A DNA stretch of 64,000 bases from Paracoccus seriniphilus (GTDB lineage Bacteria > Pseudomonadota > Alphaproteobacteria > Rhodobacterales > Rhodobacteraceae): contig NZ_CP067131.1 in NCBI RefSeq assembly GCF_028553745.1, positions 248,001 through 312,000 of the forward strand, written 5' to 3'. The notes beneath the pieces were generated by a model that searched no databases, had not been told where the DNA came from, and saw nothing but the letters and a program-made list of their open reading frames with translations. This document shows positions 16,728 to 24,904 of the stretch, piece by piece; position 1 is the stretch's first letter; the number at the start of each line of letters is the position of its first letter. A program made the position numbers and the translations under genes.

Positions 16728-18251
16728 TCATGCCATGACCTCATCGGGAACGTGGGCGATGGCGGCGATCAGCGCCGATTCCGTCAGGCCTTCACCCGGC
16801 AGTTCAGCGACCGAGCGCCCCTCCTGCATGACGACGACGCGATCCGCGCCCTCGACGATTTCCTCAAATTCGGAACTGATCAGCAAAACCGCCCCGCCAT
16901 CGGCGACAAAATCGCGGATGATGGCCTGAATTTCGCGCTTCGCGCCAACATCGACGCCTCTTGTCGGCTCGTCCAAAATCAGCAGATCCGGGCGCGTGGC
17001 CAACCAACGCGCCAACAGGACCTTTTGCTGGTTGCCGCCGGACAATTGCCGGATCGGTTGATCCGCACTGGCCAGCTTGATCCCCAAAGCGGCGATGTAA
17101 TGATCGACGATCTCGCGTTCGCGATGGGTGTCAATGCCGCCGGCGCGGCGCAGCTTTGGCAAAAGCGCCAGGGTCAGGTTTTCGCGCACGCTCATATCGG
17201 GCACGATGCCCTCGGCCTTGCGATCCTCGGCCAGAAATCCGATCCCGGCGCCGATCGCATCTGCGGGCGAACGCGGCGCCCCACGCCCCCCCGGCAGGCT
17301 GATCGCGCCGCCGGTCAATCCGTCAAGTCCGAAGATCGCGCGGGCCGTTTCGGTGCGGCCCGAGCCCAACAGCCCGCCCAGCCCGACAATCTCACCCTTT
17401 CGCACCGTCAATGAGGCCTTGCGCAAGGCACGCCCTGTCGAGACATCCTTCAGCGAGAGGATTTCGGGCCCCACTTCGCCGCGCGGACCATCAAGTGCCG
17501 TCATCCCCGATGCGGCGATCTCGTTCCGGTCACGCCCCAGCATATCGGCGATCAGGCCCAGCTTGTCGGTCTGCGCGATATCGCGCACCGCAACGGTACA
17601 GCCATCGCGCATGACCGTGACGCGGTCGCAGATGCGGAACAATTCGTCCAGAAAATGCGAGACATAGAGAACCGATATGCCCTCCGCACGCAGGTTGCGC
17701 ACCACCGAAAACAGGGTTTCGATTTCGCGATCGTCCAGCGATGATGTCGGCTCATCCATGATCACCAGTTGCGCATCCAGCGAAACGGCGCGGGCAATCG
17801 CTACCAACTGCTGGATCGCGGCAGGATAGAGGCCCAATCTCTGGCGCACGTCGATGTCGATTCCGAACCGTGACAGCATTTCGGTCGCGCGACGATGGGC
17901 TGCGGACCAGTCGATCAGGCCCAGACGGTTCTTCGGTTCAGCCCCCATGACGATATTCTCGGTCACACTGCGCAGAGGAACCAGGTTCAGCTCCTGATAG
18001 ATGGTCGCAATGCCAGAGTTCTGCGCATCGCGCGGACTGTCGGCGTGAAAGTCGGACCCTGCCATCATGACCTGGCCACCATCGCGCTGGTGCACCCCAG
18101 TCAGGCATTTGATCAGCGTGGATTTCCCTGCGCCGTTCTGCCCGATCAGGGCATGAACCTCGCCCGGCGCGATCTCAAGCGAGGCATCGCGCAACGCGGG
18201 AACCCCCGCAAAGGATTTGCGGACCTGCCGCATGGACACAAGCTGTTGCAC
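16728..18251 (-). CDS. Sugar ABC transporter ATPase with two ATP-binding domains (RbsA/YtfR-like)
   Basis: About 507 residues. Domain 1 has Walker A GQNGAGKST and Walker B LVIMDEPTSSLD. Domain 2 has the degenerate Walker A GLLGSGRTE usual for this family, signature LSGGNQQK, and Walker B LLILDEPTRGVD. It powers sugar import through the two permeases. I prefer a GTG start at 18251 because GGGGGTGAC lies just upstream; a TTG at 18263 is also open. It follows the binding-protein gene after a short stem-loop. Confidence 0.93.
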   Translation of the reverse strand: MQQLVSMRQVRKSFAGVPALRDASLEIAPGEVHALIGQNGAGKSTLIKCLTGVHQRDGGQVMMAGSDFHADSPRDAQNSGIATIYQELNLVPLRSVTENIVMGAEPKNRLGLIDWSAAHRRATEMLSRFGIDIDVRQRLGLYPAAIQQLVAIARAVSLDAQLVIMDEPTSSLDDREIETLFSVVRNLRAEGISVLYVSHFLDELFRICDRVTVMRDGCTVAVRDIAQTDKLGLIADMLGRDRNEIAASGMTALDGPRGEVGPEILSLKDVSTGRALRKASLTVRKGEIVGLGGLLGSGRTETARAIFGLDGLTGGAISLPGGRGAPRSPADAIGAGIGFLAEDRKAEGIVPDMSVRENLTLALLPKLRRAGGIDTHREREIVDHYIAALGIKLASADQPIRQLSGGNQQKVLLARWLATRPDLLILDEPTRGVDVGAKREIQAIIRDFVADGGAVLLISSEFEEIVEGADRVVVMQEGRSVAELPGEGLTESALIAAIAHVPDEVMA

Positions 18252-18274
18252 GTCACCCCCCAATGTCGTGAATT

Positions 18275-18297
18275 CGCCGGGACAAGCTGCCCCGGCG
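18275..18297 (-). terminator. Intra-operon stem-loop after the sugar-binding protein gene
   Basis: A perfect 7-bp GC stem, CGCCGGG and CCCGGCG, with a nine-base loop lies in the gap between the binding-protein stop and the ATPase start. There is no T-tract. It parallels the hairpin behind dctP and probably stabilises or partly terminates the transcript so that more binding protein is made. Confidence 0.5.
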
Positions 18298-18305
18298 CGA
18301 CAGCC

Positions 18306-19280
18306 TCAATAGGCTTCGTCGATGTGGTCGGCCGCATTTTCAGCGGTAAAGATGCGGTCCTCGACCTGCACCCAGGGCTCGATTTCCTCACCAGCGGCAT
18401 AGCGGTTCATCACTTCGCAGGCCAACGGCCCGAAGAAGGGCGAGCTTTCGACCGTGACGCCCATCTTGCCATCGATGATGGCCTGCAAGGCATCGCGGGT
18501 GCCGTCGATGGAAACGATGGTGATATCTTCACCAGGCTTGCGCCCGGCCAGTTCAAGCGCCTGAATCGCGCCGATGGCCATTTCGTCGTTATGCGCATAG
18601 ACGACATTCACATCAGGATGCGCCTGCAACAGGGTCTCCATGACCTGACGACCCAGATCGCGGGCGAAATCACCCGACTGCGAGGCGACGATCTCGAAGC
18701 GGTCATCCTGCAGGATCCGGTCGTCAAAACCCTTCTTGCGATCATTGGCGGGCGAGGAGCCGGTCGTCCCCTCCAGCTCCACGATCACACCCTTGTCGCC
18801 GTCGAAATTCTCGATCAGCCATTCCGCCGCGCGTTGCCCCTGCTTGACAAAATCCGATCCCAGAAAGGCAACGAAATCCTCGCCGGGCTTGGCCGAATTG
18901 GGATCAACCGAGCGATCAACCAGAAAGGTCGGTATGCCGGCAGCCTTGGCCTTCTTGACGGCCGGTATCAGCGGCTTTTCCTCGCGCGGGGGCAGGAAAA
19001 GAACATCAATGCCCTGCGCGATCATTGAATCGACATCGGCCACCTGCTTTGCGGCCGAACCCGCCGCGTCAGTGGCGATCAGGTCCCAGTTGCAGCTTTC
19101 AGCAGTGTCCTTGAAGGACTTGGTTTCGGCAATCCGCCAGGGATTGTTGCTCTCCATCTGGGAAAAACCGACCTTGTAGCGGTCTTTCTGCTCAAGCTTG
19201 GGCAGATCGGCAAGCGATGGCATGGCCATCATTGCCATTGCCGCCGCCAATGCGAGGCTGATCGTCTTGTATTTCGTCAT
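18306..19280 (-). CDS. Periplasmic sugar-binding protein, YtfQ-like
   Basis: 324 residues with a signal peptide (cut after about residue 24). It is a periplasmic-binding-protein type 1 fold. Segments YKVGFSQMESNNPWRIAET, FLVDRSVDP, VELEGTTGSSPANDRKKGF, QSGDFARDLG and VVYAHNDEMAIGAIQAL match the E. coli galactofuranose-binding protein YtfQ closely by eye. The cognate sugar is probably a pentose or hexose furanose, but this is inference. A strong GGAGGAAAG site precedes the ATG. It is the first gene of the transporter run and diverges from the GntR regulator gene. Confidence 0.9.
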   Translation of the reverse strand: MTKYKTISLALAAAMAMMAMPSLADLPKLEQKDRYKVGFSQMESNNPWRIAETKSFKDTAESCNWDLIATDAAGSAAKQVADVDSMIAQGIDVLFLPPREEKPLIPAVKKAKAAGIPTFLVDRSVDPNSAKPGEDFVAFLGSDFVKQGQRAAEWLIENFDGDKGVIVELEGTTGSSPANDRKKGFDDRILQDDRFEIVASQSGDFARDLGRQVMETLLQAHPDVNVVYAHNDEMAIGAIQALELAGRKPGEDITIVSIDGTRDALQAIIDGKMGVTVESSPFFGPLACEVMNRYAAGEEIEPWVQVEDRIFTAENAADHIDEAY

Positions 19281-19587
19281 GGCTTTCCTCCCCCCAAGAT
19301 GACTGTCGCTTCCTCCTGCGTGTCATCTTTTGTATGACTAAACATAATGCAATGGACGGCAGACCGACCTAAATGTCAACAAAAAACGCATCAGACCATG
19401 AGGTTCAGAATTTATTGACATACCAAACAGGAATGTCCGATAGTGAATTCGCGACATGAAGGCATCGCGCCGGTCAGAAGGGCCATGACCTTGCCGCCCC
19501 GGGCGATGATTCTCGGGCATTCAAATATCCGGCAGGCAGTGCTACAGGCCGATCCGGACGACAGCAGCTTCAGCAGGACGCATTCCC
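19281..19587. promoter_or_regulatory. Divergent promoter region of the sugar transporter and gntR-type gene, with candidate operators
   Basis: 307 bp without a credible gene. TTGTATGACTA at 19330-19340 fits the FadR-subfamily half-site pattern TNGTNNNACNA exactly. TTGACATACCAA at 19415-19426 reads TTGGTATGTCAA on the other strand, one base off the same pattern. Two similar sites precede the catabolic operon at 24748-24758 and 24822-24832. These are good candidates for the operator of the adjacent GntR regulator. Confidence 0.55.
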
Positions 19588-20316
19588 ATGGATCCAGAAG
19601 AAAATACCAAGAAATCCGTCCGTGCCGCTGATGCCATCGTCACCGCGATCGAAAACCGCATCGCTTCGGGAAAACTGAAAGACGGTGCCCCCCTGCCGGC
19701 CGAGCGCGCGCTGATGGAGGAATTCGGTGCCAGCCGGACCGTCGTGCGCGAGGCGATCACGGCGCTGTCCAACCGTGGCCTGATCGAGGCGCGCCCGCGC
19801 TTTCGTCCCGTCGTGCGCCATATCGGCTATGACTCGGTCATTGACACGACCAGCCCGGTGATCCGGCGGCTGCTGCATGACCCCCAGGGCGTCAAGAACC
19901 TGTACAAGGCCAGAGTTTTTGTCGAACGCCTGCTTGTGCGCGACGCGGCCACCGGTGCAAACCGCGAGGACATCCGCCGCCTCAAGGAAAAACTGGCCGA
20001 AAATGCAGCGGCCATCGACGATTCCGAACGATTCTATCAGACCGATGTGGCCTTTCATCGCGTGCTGTATGAAATCGCCGACAATCCGGTCTTTACCGCG
20101 ACGCATGAGGGCTTTGTCGCCTGGCTGGCCCCGCAATGGGAGCAGATGGAGCGACTGCCCGAGCGCAACCGCCGCAATTATGCCGCGCATGAACGGATCT
20201 ATACGGCAATCCTGGAACGCGACCCCGACGCCGCCGAAGCAGCCATCGTGCAGCATCTGGACGCGGCATGGGATTTCGTCAGCACCACCTTCTTCCCCGA
20301 CCTGCCCGGTACATAG
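19588..20316 (+). CDS. GntR-family transcriptional regulator (FadR subfamily, FCD domain)
   Basis: 242 residues. The winged helix (about 10-78) contains ALMEEFGASRTVVREAITAL, which is typical of GntR proteins. The C-terminal FCD domain (about 95-235) has the expected metal-binding residues, for example His in DVAFHRVLYEIADNP and His in HERIYTAIL. Such regulators usually repress sugar-acid genes and release DNA on binding an acid intermediate. It diverges from the sugar transporter operon and faces the catabolic operon. AGGA precedes the ATG. Confidence 0.9.
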   Translation: MDPEENTKKSVRAADAIVTAIENRIASGKLKDGAPLPAERALMEEFGASRTVVREAITALSNRGLIEARPRFRPVVRHIGYDSVIDTTSPVIRRLLHDPQGVKNLYKARVFVERLLVRDAATGANREDIRRLKEKLAENAAAIDDSERFYQTDVAFHRVLYEIADNPVFTATHEGFVAWLAPQWEQMERLPERNRRNYAAHERIYTAILERDPDAAEAAIVQHLDAAWDFVSTTFFPDLPGT

Positions 20317-20360
20317 GAACACCGCCCGCGCTGCAGCGGGCGGCCCCTGTCACAGGGTGG

Positions 20361-21131
20361 TCAGCGTCCCATCCAGCCGCCATCAACGGTCAGGATCGTG
20401 CCATGCACATAGCTTGCCGCATCGGACGCAAGAAACACCACCGGACCGCCAAAATCATCGGGCGTACCCCAGCGGCCAGCGGGAATCCGTCCCAGAATTG
20501 CGTCATGGCGATCAGGATCGTTGCGTAGTGCATCGGTATTGTCGGTGGCGATATAGCCCGGCGCGATGGCGTTGACATTGACGCCCTTGCCTGCCCATTC
20601 ATTCGCGAATGCCATCGTCAGCTGACCAATCCCGCCCTTTGACGCCGCATAGCCCGGCACGGTGATCCCTCCCTGGAATGTCAGCAGCGAGGCAGTGAAG
20701 ATCACCTTGCCGCTGCCGCGCTGCACCATGCCCCGGCCGATCTCGCGGGTCAGGACGAATTGGGCGGACAGATTCACCTCGATCACCTCATCCCAGATGT
20801 CATCCCCGTGCTCGACGGCCGGAGCACGGCGGATCGTCCCGGCATTGTTGATCAGGATATCGATCGCGGGATGGTCCGCCTGCACCTGTTCAGCAAAGGC
20901 GTGAACCGCCTTGCGGTCGGAAAAGTCGCAGGCATAGGCGCTGAACTTGCGGCCCATTCCTGTCACCGCCCGCCCCAATTCGCCTCCATCCCCTGGCATG
21001 GATGCGCTGACGCCAATGATATCGGCCCCCGCAGCAGCCAAGGCTTCGGCCATGCCACGTCCGATACCACGCCTTGCGCCGGTAACAAGAGCAGTCTTGC
21101 CTGTCAGATCAAATGCGTTCGGGTCAAACAT
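20361..21131 (-). CDS. Short-chain dehydrogenase, KduD-like
   Basis: 256 residues. The NAD(P) loop is TGARRGIG (about 17-24), with NNAG near residue 95 and the catalytic YAASK in VPGYAASKGG. Overall it resembles 2-dehydro-3-deoxy-gluconate 5-dehydrogenase (KduD) and gluconate 5-dehydrogenase. The start overlaps the stop of the zinc dehydrogenase gene as TGATG, so the two are translationally coupled. It probably oxidises a 2-keto-3-deoxy sugar acid made by the dehydratase two genes upstream. Confidence 0.82.
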   Translation of the reverse strand: MFDPNAFDLTGKTALVTGARRGIGRGMAEALAAAGADIIGVSASMPGDGGELGRAVTGMGRKFSAYACDFSDRKAVHAFAEQVQADHPAIDILINNAGTIRRAPAVEHGDDIWDEVIEVNLSAQFVLTREIGRGMVQRGSGKVIFTASLLTFQGGITVPGYAASKGGIGQLTMAFANEWAGKGVNVNAIAPGYIATDNTDALRNDPDRHDAILGRIPAGRWGTPDDFGGPVVFLASDAASYVHGTILTVDGGWMGR

Positions 21132-22162
21132 CAGGCGGCCTCCTCGCTGACGCGGATCAGGGTTTTCATCGAATTGGGATTCTCGGTCAGTGCCTTGAAC
21201 GCCTGCGGCAGCTCTGCCAGTGGCCGGATTTCGGTGATCAGGGTCTCGACCCCGATGCCATCGGACAGCATGGCAATAGCCGCATCAAAATCGGTAATCT
21301 CATAGGTTCTTGCGCCGATCAGTTCGATCTCGCGCCAGAAAAATCGGAACATGTCGATCTGCGGCTTCTGGGCGTGAATGGCCACCATGCAGATCCGACC
21401 CCGCGTGGCGGTGACGGCGGTCATCAGGTCAACGCCCGGCTGCGTGCCAGAGACCTCGAACACCACATCGGCCCCCTTGTTGCCCGTCTCGGCCATGACG
21501 CGCGCGGCGACGTCTTCGCGTTTAGGGTTCGCCGTCGCAAAACCCATGTCCTCCGCCAGCTTCAAGCGGTTTTCATTGACCTCGGAAACCGTCACCCGTG
21601 CCCCGGCATGGCGTGCGACCAGAGCCACAAGCATCCCGATGGGGCCACCGCCGATGACCAACACATCCTCGCCAACCGCAACCCGTGCGCGACGCACGTC
21701 ATGGACGGCAACAGCCAGAGGCTCGACCAGCGCGGCATGATCCAGCGCCATCCCGGCGGGCAGCTTGTGCAGCACATGCGCGGGCACGGTCCATCTGTTC
21801 TGGAAGGCACCATCCGTATCCAGACCAAGGAATTTCAGATTGTGGCAGACATGAATATGCCCCGCCTTGCAAGCCGGACATGCGCCGCAATGAGCCAGCG
21901 GCCGCACAACGACAGGCTCGCCAACGGCAAATCCCTCGACGCCTTCGCCAATGGCCGAGACCCGGCCCGACATCTCATGTCCGATCACGCGATTGTCGCC
22001 GATCCGGGCCTCCATATGGCCCAGATAGACATGCAGATCCGTACCGCAAATACCGCAATATGCGGTCTCTACCTGCACTTCACCCGGTCCGGGCGGCACA
22101 TCTTCGACCTGACGCAGTTCGAAACTGCCATTTCCGGTATAATAGGCTGCATCAATCTTCAT
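21131..22162 (-). CDS. Zinc-dependent medium-chain sugar/polyol dehydrogenase
   Basis: 343 residues from an ATG with GGAGGA upstream. Catalytic zinc ligands are in CGICGTDLH and GHE. The structural-zinc loop is CGACPACKAGHIHVC, and the NAD-binding loop is VIGGGPIGML. It resembles L-idonate, sorbitol or galactonate-type dehydrogenases; the substrate cannot be fixed from sequence. It lies between the enolase-superfamily dehydratase (12-base gap) and the SDR (overlap), so it belongs to the same sugar-acid pathway. Confidence 0.85.
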   Translation of the reverse strand: MKIDAAYYTGNGSFELRQVEDVPPGPGEVQVETAYCGICGTDLHVYLGHMEARIGDNRVIGHEMSGRVSAIGEGVEGFAVGEPVVVRPLAHCGACPACKAGHIHVCHNLKFLGLDTDGAFQNRWTVPAHVLHKLPAGMALDHAALVEPLAVAVHDVRRARVAVGEDVLVIGGGPIGMLVALVARHAGARVTVSEVNENRLKLAEDMGFATANPKREDVAARVMAETGNKGADVVFEVSGTQPGVDLMTAVTATRGRICMVAIHAQKPQIDMFRFFWREIELIGARTYEITDFDAAIAMLSDGIGVETLITEIRPLAELPQAFKALTENPNSMKTLIRVSEEAA

Positions 22163-22173
22163 ATTGTCCTCCG

Positions 22174-23271
22174 TCAGGCTGCGCGATCGCAGCATTGTTT
22201 CAGCATGTCCCAATTGAACGCCACGCCGGTGCCGGGCAGATCCGGCGCGACAGCGCGACCATTGCGCAGGACCAGCGGATGGGTTGTGTAGCGATCTATC
22301 GGGAAGGAATGCACTTCGATCCAACCGGGATTGGGCTGGGCCGAAACCAGACTGACATGCAATTCCTGCATGCCGTGGCTGCACACCGGGATACCGGCTT
22401 TCGCAGCCATACGCGCCACGCGCAGCCAGCCGGTGATACCGCCACAGTTCGAGGCATCCGGTTGAATATAGGACAGCTTCGACTGCGCCAGCGCATAGCC
22501 GAATTCATGTTCGGTATGCAGGTTCTCGCCCATTGCCAGCGGCATGCCCGTGGCATCTGCGATGCAGGCATATCCCATATAGTCGTCGGGAATGATCGGC
22601 TCTTCAAACCAGGTGATATCATAAGGGGCAAAGGCCCGTGCCGCCGCGATCGCGCCATCAACGTCCATCGAATAATTGGCATCGACCATGAAGGTCACAT
22701 CGGAACCGATCAGCTCGCGCACGGCCCTGACACGGGCGACATCCTCGGCCAGGGTAGGCTGCCCGACCTTGATCTTGACCGCGTCAAAGCCCTGCTCCAG
22801 ATAGCCCGAAATCGTTTCCAGCAGTTTTGGCAACGGAAAGTTCAGATCAATGCCGCCGCGATAGGCCCTGCAGTCTGCAGCTGTCCCGCCCGCCATCTGC
22901 CACAGCGGCGCGCCCTCGGCATGACCGCGCAGATCCCACAATGCAATATCTGCCGCCGAAATGGCGAATGACGCTATGCCGCCTCGCGCGACATAATGCA
23001 CATGCCATTGCATGCCGTCATAAAGCTGGTCGATCCGGCGGGAATCCTGACCCATCAGAAAGGGCGCAATGTCGTCCTGCAACATGGCGACAATGGCGCT
23101 GCCGCCCTTGCCGCCGGTATAGGTGTATCCGGTGCCCGACTGCCCGTCTGCATCGGTAATCGTACAGGTGATCAGTTCGAAATGCGTATGGGCACCATGT
23201 TTGGCATCGACCAGAACCTCGTCCAGTGGCACCTGGAAATAGCGCACCGCGACATCGGTGATTGCAGCCAT
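22174..23271 (-). CDS. Enolase-superfamily sugar-acid dehydratase (mandelate racemase group)
   Basis: 365 residues. Catalytic elements are the KxK pair Lys166/Lys168 in VKIKVG, metal ligands Asp197 (in VDAN), Glu223 (in WFEEP) and Glu249 (in MGEN), Asp272, and His299 in CSHG. The set is that of mandelate-racemase-type acid-sugar dehydratases. The text around YTYTGGKGG and [12 protein letters not shown] resembles L-talarate/galactarate dehydratase, but related enzymes act on several aldonates and aldarates. It would form a 2-keto-3-deoxy acid for the adjacent dehydrogenases. Confidence 0.85.
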   Translation of the reverse strand: MAAITDVAVRYFQVPLDEVLVDAKHGAHTHFELITCTITDADGQSGTGYTYTGGKGGSAIVAMLQDDIAPFLMGQDSRRIDQLYDGMQWHVHYVARGGIASFAISAADIALWDLRGHAEGAPLWQMAGGTAADCRAYRGGIDLNFPLPKLLETISGYLEQGFDAVKIKVGQPTLAEDVARVRAVRELIGSDVTFMVDANYSMDVDGAIAAARAFAPYDITWFEEPIIPDDYMGYACIADATGMPLAMGENLHTEHEFGYALAQSKLSYIQPDASNCGGITGWLRVARMAAKAGIPVCSHGMQELHVSLVSAQPNPGWIEVHSFPIDRYTTHPLVLRNGRAVAPDLPGTGVAFNWDMLKQCCDRAA

Positions 23272-23288
23272 ATTCTATCCTCCCCGGA

Positions 23289-24731
23289 TCAGGACCAGTT
23301 CACATACATGGTCTGTTTCTTCAGATAGCCATCGAAGCCGTATTTTCCGTCTTCGCCGCCGATCCCCGACTGGTTCCATCCCGCGTGATAGCCCTGAACC
23401 TGCTCGCCATTGGCCCGGTTGAAATAGATTTCCGCAAAGTTCAGCTCGCGGCTGACGCGCATCATGCGCCTGATATCCTGCGTGAACAGATAGGCGGACA
23501 GCCCGTAGTCGCTGTCATTCGCCTTTTGCACGGCGTCCTCAAAACTGGCGACGCGCAGGAACGGCACCACCGGCCCAAAGACTTCGGATCTGATGATCGG
23601 ATTGTCATTGCCGTGCAATTCCAGAACCGAGGGCGACATCCAATGCCCCTTGGAGAACTCTCCGTCGCGCAGCCGACCGCCTTGCAGGATCGGCTCGGCC
23701 CCTGCCGAGATGGCTGCAGCAATCAGTTCCTCGATCTTGTCGATCTCGACACTGCTGACCTTGGGGCCAAGATCGGGATCGCTCATCGGATCGCCAATCC
23801 GCAAGGACAGCACGCGATCCAGAAATTTCCGCATGAACAGGTCGGCAATGTCCTGATGCAGATACATGCGTTCATTGCAGGTGCAGACCTGCCCGCAATT
23901 GGTGAAACGGGCGATGACGGCCGCCTCGACCGCCTTGTCCAGATCGGCATCCTCCATGACGATGAAAGGGGCCTTGCCACCCAGCTCCAGGCTCAGCACC
24001 TTCAGTTGATCTGCGGCCGATCGGAATATCTCGCGCCCTGCGCGCGTGCTGCCAGTCATGGTCACCATGTCCGAAAGCGGGCTTTCCACCAGCGCACGTC
24101 CAGCTACGGCTCCGCGACCGGTGATCACATTGAACACGCCAGCAGGAATGCCGGCCTGTTGCGCCAGAGCCGCCAGATTCAACCCGGCCAGCGGCGTGAT
24201 CTCATGGCTCATCAGGACAAAGCTGTTTCCCGATACCAGCGCCGGACCAAGCTTGCGCGCCGCAAGGGCCAGCGGATAATTCCATGCCGTCAGACCGACG
24301 ATCACGCCACGGGGCACGCGACGGATCATGATTTCCTCGTCAGGATTGTCCGAAGGCATGATATCGCCTTCGATCCGGCGGGCATTTTCAGCGGCATAGG
24401 TCAGGAAATTCGCGGCAGCCTGAACTTCGCCGCGCGCCTGGCTGATCGGCTTTCCCTGTTCAGCCACCAGTGACACGGCAAGGGATTCCGCGTTCTCAAG
24501 CACCAATGCGGACAGCGCGTGAACCACCCTTGCACGTTCGATGGCTGGCAGTCCGGCCCAGTCGGATTGCGCCTTTTTCGCGGCGGTCAAGGCGGTCTGG
24601 GCCGTGGCTGCATCGCAATCGGGAATGGTGGCGATGACCTGCTCGTTGGCAGGGTTTTCGACCTCGATCTGATCGACCCCGGACGGAGTCAGCCATTCCC
24701 CGTCAATAAAGACTTCGCGCTGATCCACCAT
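23289..24731 (-). CDS. Aldehyde dehydrogenase, AldA-like (lactaldehyde/glycolaldehyde type)
   Basis: 480 residues. Catalytic Glu249 lies in LELGGK and the nucleophile Cys283 in NCGQVC. The C-terminal segment QGYHAGWNQSGIGGEDGK is close to the same region of E. coli lactaldehyde dehydrogenase AldA, which points to small hydroxyaldehydes. It is the first gene of the catabolic operon with the dehydratase 17 bases downstream. The upstream region carries two candidate GntR operators. Its job may be to oxidise the aldehyde produced at the end of the sugar-acid route (inference). Confidence 0.87.
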   Translation of the reverse strand: MVDQREVFIDGEWLTPSGVDQIEVENPANEQVIATIPDCDAATAQTALTAAKKAQSDWAGLPAIERARVVHALSALVLENAESLAVSLVAEQGKPISQARGEVQAAANFLTYAAENARRIEGDIMPSDNPDEEIMIRRVPRGVIVGLTAWNYPLALAARKLGPALVSGNSFVLMSHEITPLAGLNLAALAQQAGIPAGVFNVITGRGAVAGRALVESPLSDMVTMTGSTRAGREIFRSAADQLKVLSLELGGKAPFIVMEDADLDKAVEAAVIARFTNCGQVCTCNERMYLHQDIADLFMRKFLDRVLSLRIGDPMSDPDLGPKVSSVEIDKIEELIAAAISAGAEPILQGGRLRDGEFSKGHWMSPSVLELHGNDNPIIRSEVFGPVVPFLRVASFEDAVQKANDSDYGLSAYLFTQDIRRMMRVSRELNFAEIYFNRANGEQVQGYHAGWNQSGIGGEDGKYGFDGYLKKQTMYVNWS

Positions 24732-24904
24732 TTCGCCCTCGCAATTTTGGTCATACCATATATGACTTCATGGCGAGGGATTAGCTGAATGTCAAAGAAA
24801 AATAGCGACATTGCGCCGCTATTGTATGACATTCAAATTTTCAGAACGCTCCAGAGACGGCTGCGATCACTCCACCGGGGCGGAACAATCGCAGCCCATG
24901 CGCC
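24732..24904. promoter_or_regulatory. Promoter region of the AldA-like operon with candidate GntR operators
   Basis: TGGTCATACCA at 24748-24758 is a near-palindrome fitting TNGTNNNACNA on both strands. TTGTATGACAT at 24822-24832 misses the pattern by one base and shares nine bases with the site at 19330 near the regulator gene. The region also contains the end of the convergently placed transcription from the aminotransferase side, but no clear terminator. Confidence 0.55.
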
